Below, one piece after another: positions 35,595 through 44,944 of a stretch of 64,000 bases of DNA. The stretch is taken from NCBI GenBank assembly GCA_963931635.1, contig OZ007034.1:1860001-1924000 (forward strand), read 5' to 3'. Numbering within the stretch: the first letter of the stretch is position 1; the number at the start of each line of letters is the position of its first letter. The DNA is from Caccoplasma sp905210875 (GTDB lineage: Bacteria > Bacteroidota > Bacteroidia > Bacteroidales > UBA11471). The notes beneath the pieces are model-generated. The model saw nothing but the letters and a program-made list of their open reading frames with translations. It had not been told where the DNA came from and did not search any database. The translations under genes were made by a program, and so were the position numbers.

Positions 35595-36491
35595 TTAGTT
35601 GATAACCTTTTTCATCCATTTACTTAGAATTAATTGCCCTTCATTATTTAAATGAATACCGTCTCTAAAAGAATTAATATTTTCTCCTTCTTGGAATCCG
35701 GAGAAGATTCTTATACCTTCACGATTAGCCCAGTTAATAATCTTTTCTCCTTGTTCATTGAATTTTTGGGCTTTTATTTCAGACATATCTGGATGTAAGT
35801 ATAAAACTAATTCGATATTTGCACTATCAGCAATTGCTTTTAACTGCGAGAACCCAGGATTGAAATACTTCCCATTTTTCTTTATGCCAATGCCATTAAG
35901 TACTTTACTGTCAGGATCAGGTGTGCCCTTTTTTATAATTCGTGGAATAAGATAACGATCAAACAGTTCAACTAAGCCTAAAAGATATTGATGTGAAGGA
36001 TATGATTTGTGTACGTCTACTACATGCTCGAAAGTCATGTTGTCGTAAGCATCATGGCTACTTACTACTAATAACATTTTTTTTGCATTAAATAATCCGT
36101 TTTCTTTTAAATAGGCGGCGCAGTTATCTGGCCCCCAGCTCCCAGAAGATATATTTAAGATTTGGATACTATCGTTGCTTGCAAGAGTTGTAGCTAAATT
36201 TTTGTCATCAGTAAGTACTCCACCATTGATGACACTATCTCCTAAACCTAAAATTATAGTCTTTGAAGAATCAACCCGACAACTTCTTTGAGAATAATTG
36301 TTATAGAAAATGTGATTACCAAAACGATGTATATCCTGATTAGGTATGGCAATATATTCATACAAGGGAGATTCTTTGTAAAGAACAGTATTGCCAAATC
36401 CCCAAATAGCTCGAAGCATTATTTCTATGATAGTAAATATAAAAATAATACTCGTAAACACAATAATGTAGTTGCGAACGTTTTTTTTCAT
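35595..36491 (-). CDS. SGNH/GDSL-like hydrolase, membrane-anchored, AT-rich gene
   Basis: 298 residues. One N-terminal membrane helix (about 8-28) then an SGNH-like domain: Leu-Gly-Leu-Gly-Asp-Ser-Val (block I, Ser nucleophile), an Ser-Ser-Gly-Ser-Trp-Gly segment, and Asp-Gly-Ile-His-Leu-Asn near the end (block V, Asp-x-x-His). Such proteins often add or remove acyl groups on sugars. The gene is clearly more AT-rich than all its neighbours, with many AAA/AAT/ATA codons, suggesting transfer. The function is not established. It has a full promoter upstream. Confidence 0.65.
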   Translation of the reverse strand: MKKNVRNYIIVFTSIIFIFTIIEIMLRAIWGFGNTVLYKESPLYEYIAIPNQDIHRFGNHIFYNNYSQRSCRVDSSKTIILGLGDSVINGGVLTDDKNLATTLASNDSIQILNISSGSWGPDNCAAYLKENGLFNAKKMLLVVSSHDAYDNMTFEHVVDVHKSYPSHQYLLGLVELFDRYLIPRIIKKGTPDPDSKVLNGIGIKKNGKYFNPGFSQLKAIADSANIELVLYLHPDMSEIKAQKFNEQGEKIINWANREGIRIFSGFQEGENINSFRDGIHLNNEGQLILSKWMKKVIN

Positions 36492-36529
36492 AATTGTAAG
36501 TTGTATATTTACAAAATAATCTACGTCCG

Positions 36530-36560
36530 CAAAGATATGAATATCTTTTATCCGTGCAAA
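36530..36560 (-). promoter_or_regulatory. Bacteroidota-type promoter of the SGNH-like gene
   Basis: On the minus strand TTTG (complement 36557-36560), 19-base spacer, TATCTTTG (complement 36530-36537). The ATG is 38 bases beyond. A complete consensus promoter argues the gene is expressed. Confidence 0.7.
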
Positions 36561-36604
36561 AATATATTTTAAAAATATAAGAATTGCAAACTTTAGTATA
36601 AATA

Positions 36605-36642
36605 AAAATAGCGAGTTTCTATATTAAGAAACTCGCTATTTT
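36605..36642. terminator. Bidirectional hairpin terminator after the DPP III gene
   Basis: Perfect 15-bp inverted repeat (36605-36619 and 36628-36642) with an 8-base AT loop and A/T runs on both sides. It ends the long minus-strand operon that begins at 43327. Confidence 0.88.
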
Positions 36643-36658
36643 TTAGTGGAGGCGGCTA

Positions 36659-38704
36659 TTAGTTGTAAGAAGGCAGGGGAGAGTAGTCGCGTGAGTAGCG
36701 GAGCATCTGCTCGGCATAGCCCTCGTTGTACGATACGGTGATGTCGGTGATGTTACCCTCGTTGTCGTAGACGGGGGTATAGACGGGGTTGACAAAGCCT
36801 TTGTAGGGTTTGATGCCCAGGTGGGTGTAGCGGTCGAGTACTTCGGCGTGCAGTTCGGGGTCGACTTTCACACCGTAGGTCTCAACGAGATTTTTCCCGG
36901 CTTCATAGTCGCCGGTCGATTTGATGCGTTGTACCTCGGCCAGCAGTTCGCCGATGAGTGTGCGCATCTTTTCGTAGTCGTTGACCACAACGTAGGTCTT
37001 GCCGTCGCGTTTTTTCAGTTCGAGAACCTTGTCGTCGGCTCCCTTCTCCATAATCCAGCGGGCAATGAGCTGGCGGTTGCGCATGTGCGATTCCTCGATG
37101 TTCTTGCCGGGAACGATGCGGGTGAGCTGTGTCATCAGGCCGTTCATCATGTAACGATAATATTCAGCTTTATAGGCTTCGGCATCGGGCAGGAGGCCCA
37201 GCTCGATGAGTTTCTCATCGGCCAGGAAGTAGAGGGCGAAGAGGTCGGCGCGGGTCTCTTCGAGTGTCGAGCTGTATGAGCGCATGGCGTCGGGGTCGGT
37301 GCCGGGGAGCAGTTTGCCCGATCCGTGTCCGAGACATTCGTGCAGGTCGGTGTGGAGGTTATCGACCAGGAAACCATATTTTTCGACCAGTTTCCGCTCG
37401 GTGTCGCTCCACATGAATTCCTGGTTGAAGCCGTTGCCCTGTGCAGCTTTGTCGTAGGCCGATGTAATGTTTTCGATGGTTACCGATTTTGAACCGTGCA
37501 GGTGGCGTATCCAGTCGGCGTTGGGAAGGTTGATACCGATGGGTGTCGACGGGTAGCAGTCGCCGGCGAGAATAGCGGCGGTGATGACTTTGGCCGATAC
37601 ACCTTTGACCTCTTCTTTCTTGAAGGCCGTGTCGGTGGGAGAGTTGTCTTCAAACCACTGGGCGTTGGCACTGATGATTTCGGTGCGGTGCGAGGCTTCA
37701 AGGTCTTTGAAGTTGACAATCGATTCCCAGCTGCCTTTCAGTCCGATGGGGTCGCCGTAGACTTCGATAAATCCGTTGACGAAGTCGATGCGCGAGTCGA
37801 GGTCGGTAACCCACTGTATCGAGTATTGGTCAAACGTTTTGAGGTCGCCCGTGCGGTAGTAGTCGATGAGCAGGTTGATAACCTGATGCTGCTTGTCGTT
37901 CTCGGCTACCGTGGCGGCTTTTTCGAGCCAGTGGACGATTTTTTCGATGGCGGCGCTGTAATGGCCGCCTACGCGGTTCACCTCTTCATAGATTTTCCCG
38001 TTGCGTTTTACCAGCCGGCTGTTGAGTCCGTAAGAGGGCGGCATGGTGTCGCCGGGGGTCTTCATGGCGCCGTAGAAGGCTTCGGCCTCGGCTTGTGTTA
38101 CTCCGTCGTAGTAGTTGCTGGCCGAGGTGGCGATGAGATCTTCGCCGGCGGTAAGGTTCACTCGCTTGGCCAGGGTGTCGGGGTTGAAGATGACGGGGCA
38201 GATGTTTGCCAGCAGTTCATCGGTGGTTCCACCCTCTTGGAGGGGCAGGCTCTTGGCGGGCAGGGAGCGCACGGCCTCTTCGAAGAAGGCCTGGCTGAAT
38301 TCGGGGGTGAACTTGTCGGTCGAGTAGTGGTGGTGAATACCGTTGGCAAACCATACCTGTTTCAGGTATTTCTCCAATGCCTTGAAATCGGCACTCTCTT
38401 TGTCGCCTGCGTATTGGGTGTAGACGGCTTCGAGCGTGCGGCGTATGGGGAGGTTCCATTTGCCGTTCTGGTCGAAGAGTATGTCGCGTCCTTGCAGAGC
38501 GGCTTCGGTGAGGTAGTAGATAAGCTCTTTCTGCCGGAGGGAGAGGGTTTCAAATCCCGGTACCCGGTAGCGGAGTATTTCGAGGTCGGCAAACTGCTCG
38601 ATCGAGTAGTTGAAATTCTCGGCGGGCGCGTCGGCACTGTTTTTGTCGGCACAGGCCGACAGTAGAGTGGCTGCTGTTATCATAGTGAAGAAGTTTTTTT
38701 TCAT
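36659..38704 (-). CDS. Dipeptidyl peptidase III (M49), predicted lipoprotein
   Basis: 681 residues. The zinc motif is His455-Glu-Cys-Leu-Gly-His460, the HEXXGH form of family M49, with the second motif Glu-Glu-Thr-Arg-Ala-Asp at about 482-487. HECLGH rather than HELLGH is the form known from Bacteroides. The N-terminus is a lipoprotein signal (Leu-Leu-Ser-Ala-Cys), so it should sit in the cell envelope and cut dipeptides from short peptides. It is the last gene of the M23-like/dxr/rseP/methyltransferase run, 37 bases after the previous gene, and ends at a strong terminator. Confidence 0.93.
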   Translation of the reverse strand: MKKNFFTMITAATLLSACADKNSADAPAENFNYSIEQFADLEILRYRVPGFETLSLRQKELIYYLTEAALQGRDILFDQNGKWNLPIRRTLEAVYTQYAGDKESADFKALEKYLKQVWFANGIHHHYSTDKFTPEFSQAFFEEAVRSLPAKSLPLQEGGTTDELLANICPVIFNPDTLAKRVNLTAGEDLIATSASNYYDGVTQAEAEAFYGAMKTPGDTMPPSYGLNSRLVKRNGKIYEEVNRVGGHYSAAIEKIVHWLEKAATVAENDKQHQVINLLIDYYRTGDLKTFDQYSIQWVTDLDSRIDFVNGFIEVYGDPIGLKGSWESIVNFKDLEASHRTEIISANAQWFEDNSPTDTAFKKEEVKGVSAKVITAAILAGDCYPSTPIGINLPNADWIRHLHGSKSVTIENITSAYDKAAQGNGFNQEFMWSDTERKLVEKYGFLVDNLHTDLHECLGHGSGKLLPGTDPDAMRSYSSTLEETRADLFALYFLADEKLIELGLLPDAEAYKAEYYRYMMNGLMTQLTRIVPGKNIEESHMRNRQLIARWIMEKGADDKVLELKKRDGKTYVVVNDYEKMRTLIGELLAEVQRIKSTGDYEAGKNLVETYGVKVDPELHAEVLDRYTHLGIKPYKGFVNPVYTPVYDNEGNITDITVSYNEGYAEQMLRYSRDYSPLPSYN

Positions 38705-38741
38705 TGTTCTCTCTTTTATTGTTTAGGGTTGTGATGAACGT

Positions 38742-39926
38742 TTATTCGACATAGAGTACCAGACCTTTGAGGTATTCGCCCTCGGGGTGGTAGATGTTTA
38801 TGGGGTGGTCGGCCGGCTGGGTGAGCTGGTGCAGGATGCGCACCTGTCGGCGGGCTTGTGCGGCAGCGCTGAACACCGCCAGTCGGAAGTCGTTTTTGCT
38901 TACCACCTGCGAGCAGGAGAAGGTAAAGAGCAGACCGCCCGGCTGTATCTTTTCAAAAGCCAGAGCATTGAGTTTGCGGTATCCCTGCAAGGCGTTGTGC
39001 AGCACGTTTTTATGCTTGGCAAAGGCCGGTGGGTCGAGCACGATGAGGTTGTACTGGTCGCCCATCTGTTCGAGAAATTTGAAAGCGTCTTCGGCAAATG
39101 CCTTGTGGCGTTCGTCGCCGGGAAAGTTCAGCTCTACGTTCTTGTTGGTCAGGTCAATGGCTTTCGACGAGCTGTCGACAGAGTGTACCAGTCGGGCACC
39201 CCCTCGCATGGCGGCAAAGGAGAATCCGCCGGTGTAGCAGAACATATTCAGCACGTTGCGGCCGTGGGCGTAGCGTTCGAGCAGGGCGCGGTTTTCACGT
39301 TGGTCGACAAAGAATCCCGTCTTCTGTCCTTTCAGCCAGTCGACATGAAATTTCAGGCCCCGTTCCGTAGCGATGTTTCCGCAGTCGTTGCCGATGAGGT
39401 ATTCGTTGGTGGCGTCGAGTTGTGCCTTGTAGGGAAGGGTGGTTTCGGACTTGTAGAAGACGCTTTGGAGAGCCTCGCCCATGACCTCTTGCAGGGCCTG
39501 GGCCAGCAGATGCCGGGCGTAGTGCATGCCCGGTGAGTGGGCCTGCATTACGGCGGTCTTGTCGTAAATATCGATAATCAGGCCCGGCAGGTAGTCGCCC
39601 TCGCCGTGTACGAGACGGTAGGTGTTGTTGTATTCCTTGTCGATGAGACCCACGCTTTGACGAACGTCGTAGGCGGCCCGCAGGCGTTTCTTGAAAAATG
39701 CGAGGTCGATTTCTTCGCGTTCAAAGGTGAGTACTCTCACCATGATGCTGCCTATCTGATAGTGGCCGAGGGCAATGAACTGTCCATGGCTGTCGCATAC
39801 CTCCACCACGTCGCCCTCTTCGGGTTGGGCCGTCATGCTGTGTATGGCGCCCGAGAAGACCCAGGGGTGGAAGCGTCGCAGCGACTCCTCTTTGCCGGGT
39901 TTGAGTTTTATCTGTATGTATTTCAT
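38742..39926 (-). CDS. Class I SAM-dependent rRNA methyltransferase, RlmI type
   Basis: 394 residues. N-terminal PUA domain (Pro-Trp-Val-Phe-Ser-Gly-Ala-Ile), then a Rossmann methyltransferase with Met-Phe-Cys-Tyr-Thr-Gly-Gly-Phe-Ser (SAM loop), Asp-Pro-Pro-Ala-Phe (motif IV) and Phe-Ser-Cys-Ser (motif VI with the likely catalytic Cys). This is the architecture of 23S rRNA m5C1962 methyltransferase. It lies 11 bases after rseP on the same strand, so it belongs to that operon. Confidence 0.9.
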   Translation of the reverse strand: MKYIQIKLKPGKEESLRRFHPWVFSGAIHSMTAQPEEGDVVEVCDSHGQFIALGHYQIGSIMVRVLTFEREEIDLAFFKKRLRAAYDVRQSVGLIDKEYNNTYRLVHGEGDYLPGLIIDIYDKTAVMQAHSPGMHYARHLLAQALQEVMGEALQSVFYKSETTLPYKAQLDATNEYLIGNDCGNIATERGLKFHVDWLKGQKTGFFVDQRENRALLERYAHGRNVLNMFCYTGGFSFAAMRGGARLVHSVDSSSKAIDLTNKNVELNFPGDERHKAFAEDAFKFLEQMGDQYNLIVLDPPAFAKHKNVLHNALQGYRKLNALAFEKIQPGGLLFTFSCSQVVSKNDFRLAVFSAAAQARRQVRILHQLTQPADHPINIYHPEGEYLKGLVLYVE

Positions 39927-39937
39927 ATTATGCGAAA

Positions 39938-41257
39938 TTAGAAGAAGAATCGTATCACATCGTTGAGGTTGGCGTAAATGAGCAGGGCAAACAGCAGTAC
40001 CATACCGGTAATCTGGGCATACTCCATGAATTTCTCATTCGGCTTGCGGCGGGCAATGACCTCGTAAAGCAGGAAGAGTACATGGCCACCGTCGAGAGCG
40101 GGAATGGGCAGTATGTTCATGAAGGCCAGAATGATGGAGAGGAATGCCGTCATTTCCCAGAAGGCTTCCCAGTTCCATACCGAGGGGAAGATGCTGCCTA
40201 TGGTTCCAAATCCGCCGAGACTGTTGGCGCCCTCTTTGGTGAAGACATATTTGAAGTCGCCTACATAGCCGGCCAGTGTGGCAAAACCTTTCTTGATACC
40301 TTTGGGTATCGACTCGAAAAATCCGTAGTAGCGGGTCTCGGTGGGATAGAACGTTGTAGCCGGTACCAGCGTGATGCCTATCTGACCTTCGGCATTGACG
40401 GCAACCGGGAGGGTCATTTCGGCACCGTTTCGGATAAAGGATACCTCGGCCGAGCCCCCTTTATGGGCACCGATGGCGGCCGTGAAGTCGGTATAGTCTG
40501 GGGTGGCGGCACCGTTCACGGCAATGATGCTGTCGCCCTCCTGCATTCCGGCATCGGCAGCTCCGTAGCCGGCTACGGCACTTTGCACTACAACCGGCAT
40601 GCGGCAACTGGCAAAGCGCTGGTTGGCGCCGATGAGTTGCAGCATGAGGTCGTCGGGGAGAGTGAGTTTTACTACTTCGCCGTTGCGCATCACCTCTACT
40701 TCGTGGGCTTCGGCCATGGCACGGATTGTCTCGCCCGAGAAGTCATAGAGGGCCTTTCCGTCGGCAGTCAGCGGTATGTCTCCGTCGCGGAAGCCGGCGT
40801 TCTGTGCCACTTCGCTATATACGAGGCCGTTGCCGATATTTTTTAGGGGGAGTATCGTGTCGCCCCATACAAAGGCTATCATGGCGTAGATGATGAGGGC
40901 GAGCAGGAAGTTGTTGATGACGCCGGCCGTCATGATAAGCAGCCGTTGCCAAGCCGGCTTGGAACGAAATTCCCACGGTTTTTCGGGTTGGGCCATCTGT
41001 TCCTTGTCCATCGACTCGTCTATCATTCCGGCTATTTTTACATAGCCGCCCAGCGGCAGCCAGCCTATACCGTATTCGGTATCGCTGTTTTTGGGTTTGT
41101 ATTTGAACAGAGAGAACCAGGGGTCGAAGAAGAGATAGAATTTCTCGACTCTTACTTTGAAGAGGCGGGAGAAAAAGAAGTGTCCCAATTCGTGTATGAA
41201 TACCAGAATCGAGAGGCTGAGCATGAGTTGTGCGGCTTTTATCAGAAAAGTTTCCAT
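39938..41257 (-). CDS. rseP: RIP metalloprotease RseP (site-2 protease)
   Basis: 439 residues from the ATG at 41257, which places His22-Glu-Leu-Gly-His26 in the first membrane helix as expected; a start at 41371 would overlap dxr. A PDZ region (Ala-Gly-Met-Gln-Glu-Gly-Asp-Ser-Ile-Ile-Ala-Val-Asn-Gly) lies between the helices, and the Leu-Asp-Gly-Gly-His motif near the C-terminus completes the zinc site. It cuts membrane-spanning anti-sigma factors and signal peptides. It lies 37 bases after dxr, the normal pairing in this phylum. Confidence 0.95.
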   Translation of the reverse strand: METFLIKAAQLMLSLSILVFIHELGHFFFSRLFKVRVEKFYLFFDPWFSLFKYKPKNSDTEYGIGWLPLGGYVKIAGMIDESMDKEQMAQPEKPWEFRSKPAWQRLLIMTAGVINNFLLALIIYAMIAFVWGDTILPLKNIGNGLVYSEVAQNAGFRDGDIPLTADGKALYDFSGETIRAMAEAHEVEVMRNGEVVKLTLPDDLMLQLIGANQRFASCRMPVVVQSAVAGYGAADAGMQEGDSIIAVNGAATPDYTDFTAAIGAHKGGSAEVSFIRNGAEMTLPVAVNAEGQIGITLVPATTFYPTETRYYGFFESIPKGIKKGFATLAGYVGDFKYVFTKEGANSLGGFGTIGSIFPSVWNWEAFWEMTAFLSIILAFMNILPIPALDGGHVLFLLYEVIARRKPNEKFMEYAQITGMVLLFALLIYANLNDVIRFFF

Positions 41258-41294
41258 AAGTCGGCTGTGGTGTATAGAAAAACAGTTTTTAGCG

Positions 41295-42449
41295 TTAAAT
41301 CCATTCGCGGGTAAGGCATCGGGTCTCGTGGTCGGTCGCCACATAATCGTCGTAGGTGGGCGATGCGACAAAGGCTACCTGCTCCATGGCCCGGGCAATG
41401 AGCCGGGGCATGTCGGTAAAGGCGATGCGGTCGTGCAGGAAGGCGTCGACCACGATTTCGTTGGCGGCATTCATGATGCAGGGCATGTTTCCGCCCCGAC
41501 GCATGGCATCGTAGGCATACCCCAGCAGCGGGAAGCGTTCGGTATCGGGCCGTTCAAAGGTGAGGGTCATGTAATCTTCCATCCGGAGCTTGGGGTCGGC
41601 GCTGGGCAGACGGTGTGGATAGGAGAAGGCATATTGTATGGGCAGTTTCATGTTGGGAAGCCCCAGTTGGGCTTTGATGGCTCCGTCCTGGAACTGTACC
41701 ATGGAGTGTACAATCGACTGGGGGTGTACGACGACCTCTATCTGTTCGGGGGCGACGTTGAAAAGCCATTGTGCCTCGATGACTTCAAAACCCTTGTTCA
41801 TCATCGACGCCGAGTCGATGGTGATTTTTGCACCCATTTTCCAGTTGGGGTGTTTGAGAGCTTCGTTTTTAGTAACGTGTCGCAATGCTTCGGTCGAGAG
41901 GGTGCGGAACGGTCCGCCCGATGCCGTGAGTATGATTTTGTCGATGGCGTTGTTGTTTTCTCCGGCCAGACATTGGAAAATGGCCGAGTGTTCCGAATCG
42001 ACGGGAATGATGGGTACCCGGTGTTCATAGGCCAGGCGGGTAATCAGTTCTCCGGCCACAACGAGAGTCTCCTTGTTGGCCAGGGCAATGGCTTTACCGG
42101 CCTTGATGGCGCGTATGGTGGGGTAGAGACCGGCATATCCCATCATGGCGGTGAGTACCATGTCGATGGGTTGAGCCTCTACAATCTGGGCGATGGCTTC
42201 ACTGCCGGCATAGGTCTTTATGGGTTTGTCGCTCAGGGCCTCTTTTAGTTTGGGATAGAGGCTTTCATCGGCAATGACCACAGCCTCGGGCGAGAAGCGG
42301 CGGGCTTGCTCTATCAGCAGGTCGACGTTGCGATGGGCGGTGAGTGCATATATTTCAAACAAGTCGGCGTGCTCGGCTACCACTTGCAGGGCTTGTGTGC
42401 CTATCGAGCCGGTCGACCCCAGTATGGCTAATTGTCGTTTTGTCCCCAT
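41295..42449 (-). CDS. dxr: 1-deoxy-D-xylulose 5-phosphate reductoisomerase
   Basis: 384 residues from the ATG at 42449, starting Met-Gly-Thr-Lys-Arg-Gln-Leu-Ala-Ile-Leu-Gly-Ser-Thr-Gly-Ser-Ile-Gly, which puts the NADPH loop at the usual place. A TTG six codons earlier is an unlikely start because it overlaps the upstream gene. Substrate-site segments Asn-Lys-Glu-Thr-Leu-Val, Pro-Val-Asp-Ser-Glu-His-Ser-Ala and Ala-Ser-Gly-Gly-Pro-Phe-Arg are all present. Second enzyme of the MEP isoprenoid pathway. 14 bases after the M23-like gene. Confidence 0.97.
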   Translation of the reverse strand: MGTKRQLAILGSTGSIGTQALQVVAEHADLFEIYALTAHRNVDLLIEQARRFSPEAVVIADESLYPKLKEALSDKPIKTYAGSEAIAQIVEAQPIDMVLTAMMGYAGLYPTIRAIKAGKAIALANKETLVVAGELITRLAYEHRVPIIPVDSEHSAIFQCLAGENNNAIDKIILTASGGPFRTLSTEALRHVTKNEALKHPNWKMGAKITIDSASMMNKGFEVIEAQWLFNVAPEQIEVVVHPQSIVHSMVQFQDGAIKAQLGLPNMKLPIQYAFSYPHRLPSADPKLRMEDYMTLTFERPDTERFPLLGYAYDAMRRGGNMPCIMNAANEIVVDAFLHDRIAFTDMPRLIARAMEQVAFVASPTYDDYVATDHETRCLTREWI

Positions 42450-42463
42450 ATAAGCGTGTACGG

Positions 42464-43327
42464 TCAAAAGTGGATATATTCCGACGGGTTGAGAGGAACG
42501 CCCTGATGCCAGAGCTGAAACTCGACATAGGGGCGTATCTTCCCTTCGATGAGGTTGCCCGATATGGCGATGTTTTCTCCCTCGACAACTTTCTGCCCGA
42601 CTGATTTCAGCAGCCGGTCGTTGCAGCGGTATATCGATATGTAATTGTTGTTGTGTTGAATTTCGATGACATATCCCTCTTCGGCACTGAAATAGGTGGC
42701 AATGACTGTCCCGTCGAGGACGGCGGCTACCGGCGACTGGCGCGAAGGCGTGATGCGTATGCCGAAGATTTGGCGTTCGGGGTTGAATGTTTGTGTTACC
42801 CGACCTTTGACCGGAGGGTAGAATATCAGGTTGTCGGCTACGTTCTGGTTGAAGACGTCAAGGGTGTATTTTCCCTCTTCGGCATATTTGCGCATGAACG
42901 AGTTGGTCGTGCTTGATGCCGGCAGTAGTGAATCGATGGAGTAGGTGTGAAGAGCCTGCTCGCTGTTGATGTCGATGGAGTCGAGAGGGATATTGCCCGA
43001 GAAGATGTTGGAGAGATTGTCCAGATAGGCCTTCTGTATGCTTACCATGCGGGAAAGTGAGTCGACGGCAAGGGCGTTGTCGACGATTTGCCGGCGCATT
43101 TCGGGACTTATGTATCCCGGCAGGGTGCGGCGCAGCGGAGTGCGTGTTATGAGGTAGGTTGTCAGGCCTCCGATAAGGACAACGGCAACGAATATCGACA
43201 GGATAACCGTCAGCCGCGAGATACGCAGCATCACGACCTGCTCCAACGTGTGTTCGTTGAAGATGGTGAGTTTATAGGAGAACCGGAGCTTTTTCCACAC
43301 CGATTTCAGTTTGTTGCTGGTTTGCAT
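42464..43327 (-). CDS. M23/LytM-domain membrane protein with degenerate active site
   Basis: 287 residues. One membrane helix at about 36-58, a helical region, then a C-terminal LytM-like beta domain (about 180-287) ending in the family's Val-Pro-Leu-Asn-Pro-Ser-Glu-Tyr-Ile. The zinc ligands are missing: the His-x-Gly-x-Asp site reads Ile-Phe-Gly-Ile-Arg (about 186-190), and the His-x-His near the end reads Tyr-Val-Glu (in Pro-Tyr-Val-Glu-Phe). It is probably a non-catalytic LytM protein; such proteins in other bacteria activate cell-wall amidases. First gene of the dxr-rseP operon. A TAACTTTG box (complement 43385-43392) is a likely -7 element. Confidence 0.85.
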   Translation of the reverse strand: MQTSNKLKSVWKKLRFSYKLTIFNEHTLEQVVMLRISRLTVILSIFVAVVLIGGLTTYLITRTPLRRTLPGYISPEMRRQIVDNALAVDSLSRMVSIQKAYLDNLSNIFSGNIPLDSIDINSEQALHTYSIDSLLPASSTTNSFMRKYAEEGKYTLDVFNQNVADNLIFYPPVKGRVTQTFNPERQIFGIRITPSRQSPVAAVLDGTVIATYFSAEEGYVIEIQHNNNYISIYRCNDRLLKSVGQKVVEGENIAISGNLIEGKIRPYVEFQLWHQGVPLNPSEYIHF

Positions 43328-43617
43328 ACTTTGTCTCTTACGGTATTACGCGTGCATTGCGCGAGGAAGAACTATCCTAATTTGCAAAGTTAATAATTAT
43401 TCGCTATCCCTTGCCGCTCTCTTCCCATTTTTATAAAAGTTTTGATTTTTCTGCAATTGACTTGTTCTTTTGTTTCCAAATATGAAGGTTGCCGAACATA
43501 ATGCCTACCCTTTCTGTTATATAGGTGCTGTGAACGCAGACGCCCTTTTCTCGTTTCCCGGGAGGAAGGCGTGTCTTTTGGTTTGTCCGGGAACGATAAA
43601 AATTTTTGATAAATCGT

Positions 43618-44808
43618 ATGGAAACAAAAAAACGTTTATGGGGCGCGGTGGCACTGTTTGCCGCGGCCGGATTCTTGTCGGTACCGAATCTGTCGGCTCA
43701 AACTCTTGTCGTCGAGGAAGAGATTGTCGAGGTGCAGCCGTTGCCCGGTACGCAGTATTACAGCAGCAAAGGGGCGAGAAGCAACTGGTTTATGTCGGTG
43801 GGTGCCGGCACACAGACCTACGTCAAGTCGCTCCACCGTGGTAAACAACAGTTTACGCTGGCTCTCGATGTGGCTGCCGGTAAATGGCTTTCGCCCTATC
43901 TGGCTCTGCGTCTCGACTTTATGGGGGGAAGCGTCAAGAAGATGTGGCCCCGCGTGGGAGAGCCGCAGACGGCCCGTTATGTGGCTCTCTACGGAGACTT
44001 GATGTGGGATCTGACCAATGCACTGGGCGGGTACGACCCCATGCGTATCGTTTCGTTCCGCCCCTTTGCCGGTGTGGGTGCCATGTATACCTTCAAAAAC
44101 GAGATGGCCGGACGTGATACCTACCTTTTCCCCGTATCGGCCGGTATCAATATCAACTTCCGCCTGTGCCACTATGCCGACTTCTTTATTGAGGGACGTG
44201 CCAACATGATGAGCAACAACTTTTCGGAGCAGTACTGGGCCAGCCGTCGCATCGAGACGATTGTCTCGGCGATTGCCGGTATCACGGTCAATTTCGGCAA
44301 GGAACGTTTCTGCTCATACAATCCTTATGCCGAACAGACTCTTGTGTCGTCTATGAACGAGCGTATCAATGACCTGCGCGAGGAACTCGAAGAGTGCGAA
44401 AGCCGACCCTTGCCTCCTCCCGAGAAGGTTATTATCTACAAGACGGCTCCGGCACCTGCCGATACGACGCCCAAATGCGGTAGCAAGCTCATGTCGGTTG
44501 TACGCTTCTCGATAAACAGTGCGCAGATTGCTCCGGTAGAGATGGTCAACATCTATAACGTGGCCCAATACATGAAAGCAAATAAAAACTGTAAACTTGT
44601 CGTTACGGGCTATGCCGACGAAAAGACCGGTACGCCGGCCTATAACAAACAGTTGAGTCAGAAACGGGCCCAGGCCGTTATGGATACACTCATTAAGCAG
44701 TACAACGTACCGGCCAACCGCATCGAGATGGTGGCAGGCGGCAGTGCCAGTCAGCCTTATCCGCAGGACAACAGCTGGAACCGCATTGTCCTCTTCTCGA
44801 CCAAATAG
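43618..44808 (+). CDS. OmpA-family outer-membrane protein
   Basis: 396 residues from the ATG at 43618, which begins a signal peptide ending near Leu-Ser-Ala-Gln. An eight-strand barrel-like N-terminal half is followed by a short coiled segment (Asn-Glu-Arg-Ile-Asn-Asp-Leu-Arg-Glu-Glu-Leu-Glu-Glu) and a proline-rich linker. The C-terminal OmpA domain has Phe-Ser-Ile-Asn-Ser-Ala-Gln-Ile and Val-Thr-Gly-Tyr-Ala-Asp, plus Leu-Ser-Gln-Lys-Arg-Ala-Gln-Ala-Val, and should bind peptidoglycan. Divergent from the M23-like gene; the 290-base gap shows only the M23-side -7 box and no other gene. Confidence 0.9.
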   Translation: METKKRLWGAVALFAAAGFLSVPNLSAQTLVVEEEIVEVQPLPGTQYYSSKGARSNWFMSVGAGTQTYVKSLHRGKQQFTLALDVAAGKWLSPYLALRLDFMGGSVKKMWPRVGEPQTARYVALYGDLMWDLTNALGGYDPMRIVSFRPFAGVGAMYTFKNEMAGRDTYLFPVSAGININFRLCHYADFFIEGRANMMSNNFSEQYWASRRIETIVSAIAGITVNFGKERFCSYNPYAEQTLVSSMNERINDLREELEECESRPLPPPEKVIIYKTAPAPADTTPKCGSKLMSVVRFSINSAQIAPVEMVNIYNVAQYMKANKNCKLVVTGYADEKTGTPAYNKQLSQKRAQAVMDTLIKQYNVPANRIEMVAGGSASQPYPQDNSWNRIVLFSTK

Positions 44809-44889
44809 CTGTTGCCTTTCGGGTCCGAGCCATCTGCTCCCGCCTACGCGACCGGGCAGATGCCGGTCCTGCGGGCGGTTACAAAATGA

Positions 44890-44926
44890 CAAAAGCCGTA
44901 CACTCGCAAGATGTGTACGGCTTTTG
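44890..44926. terminator. Bidirectional terminator between ompA-family gene and leuB
   Basis: Perfect 14-bp inverted repeat (44890-44903 and 44913-44926), 9-base loop, with flanking A and T runs. Ends both the ompA-like transcript and the leucine operon. Confidence 0.88.
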
Positions 44927-44944
44927 CTCATTGCATAGAGAGAG

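Noticed and set aside
42464..42467. Overlap of the M23-like stop with an upstream TTG start for dxr
   Set aside because: The ATG at 42449 gives the conserved DXR start; the TTG adds six unconserved residues.
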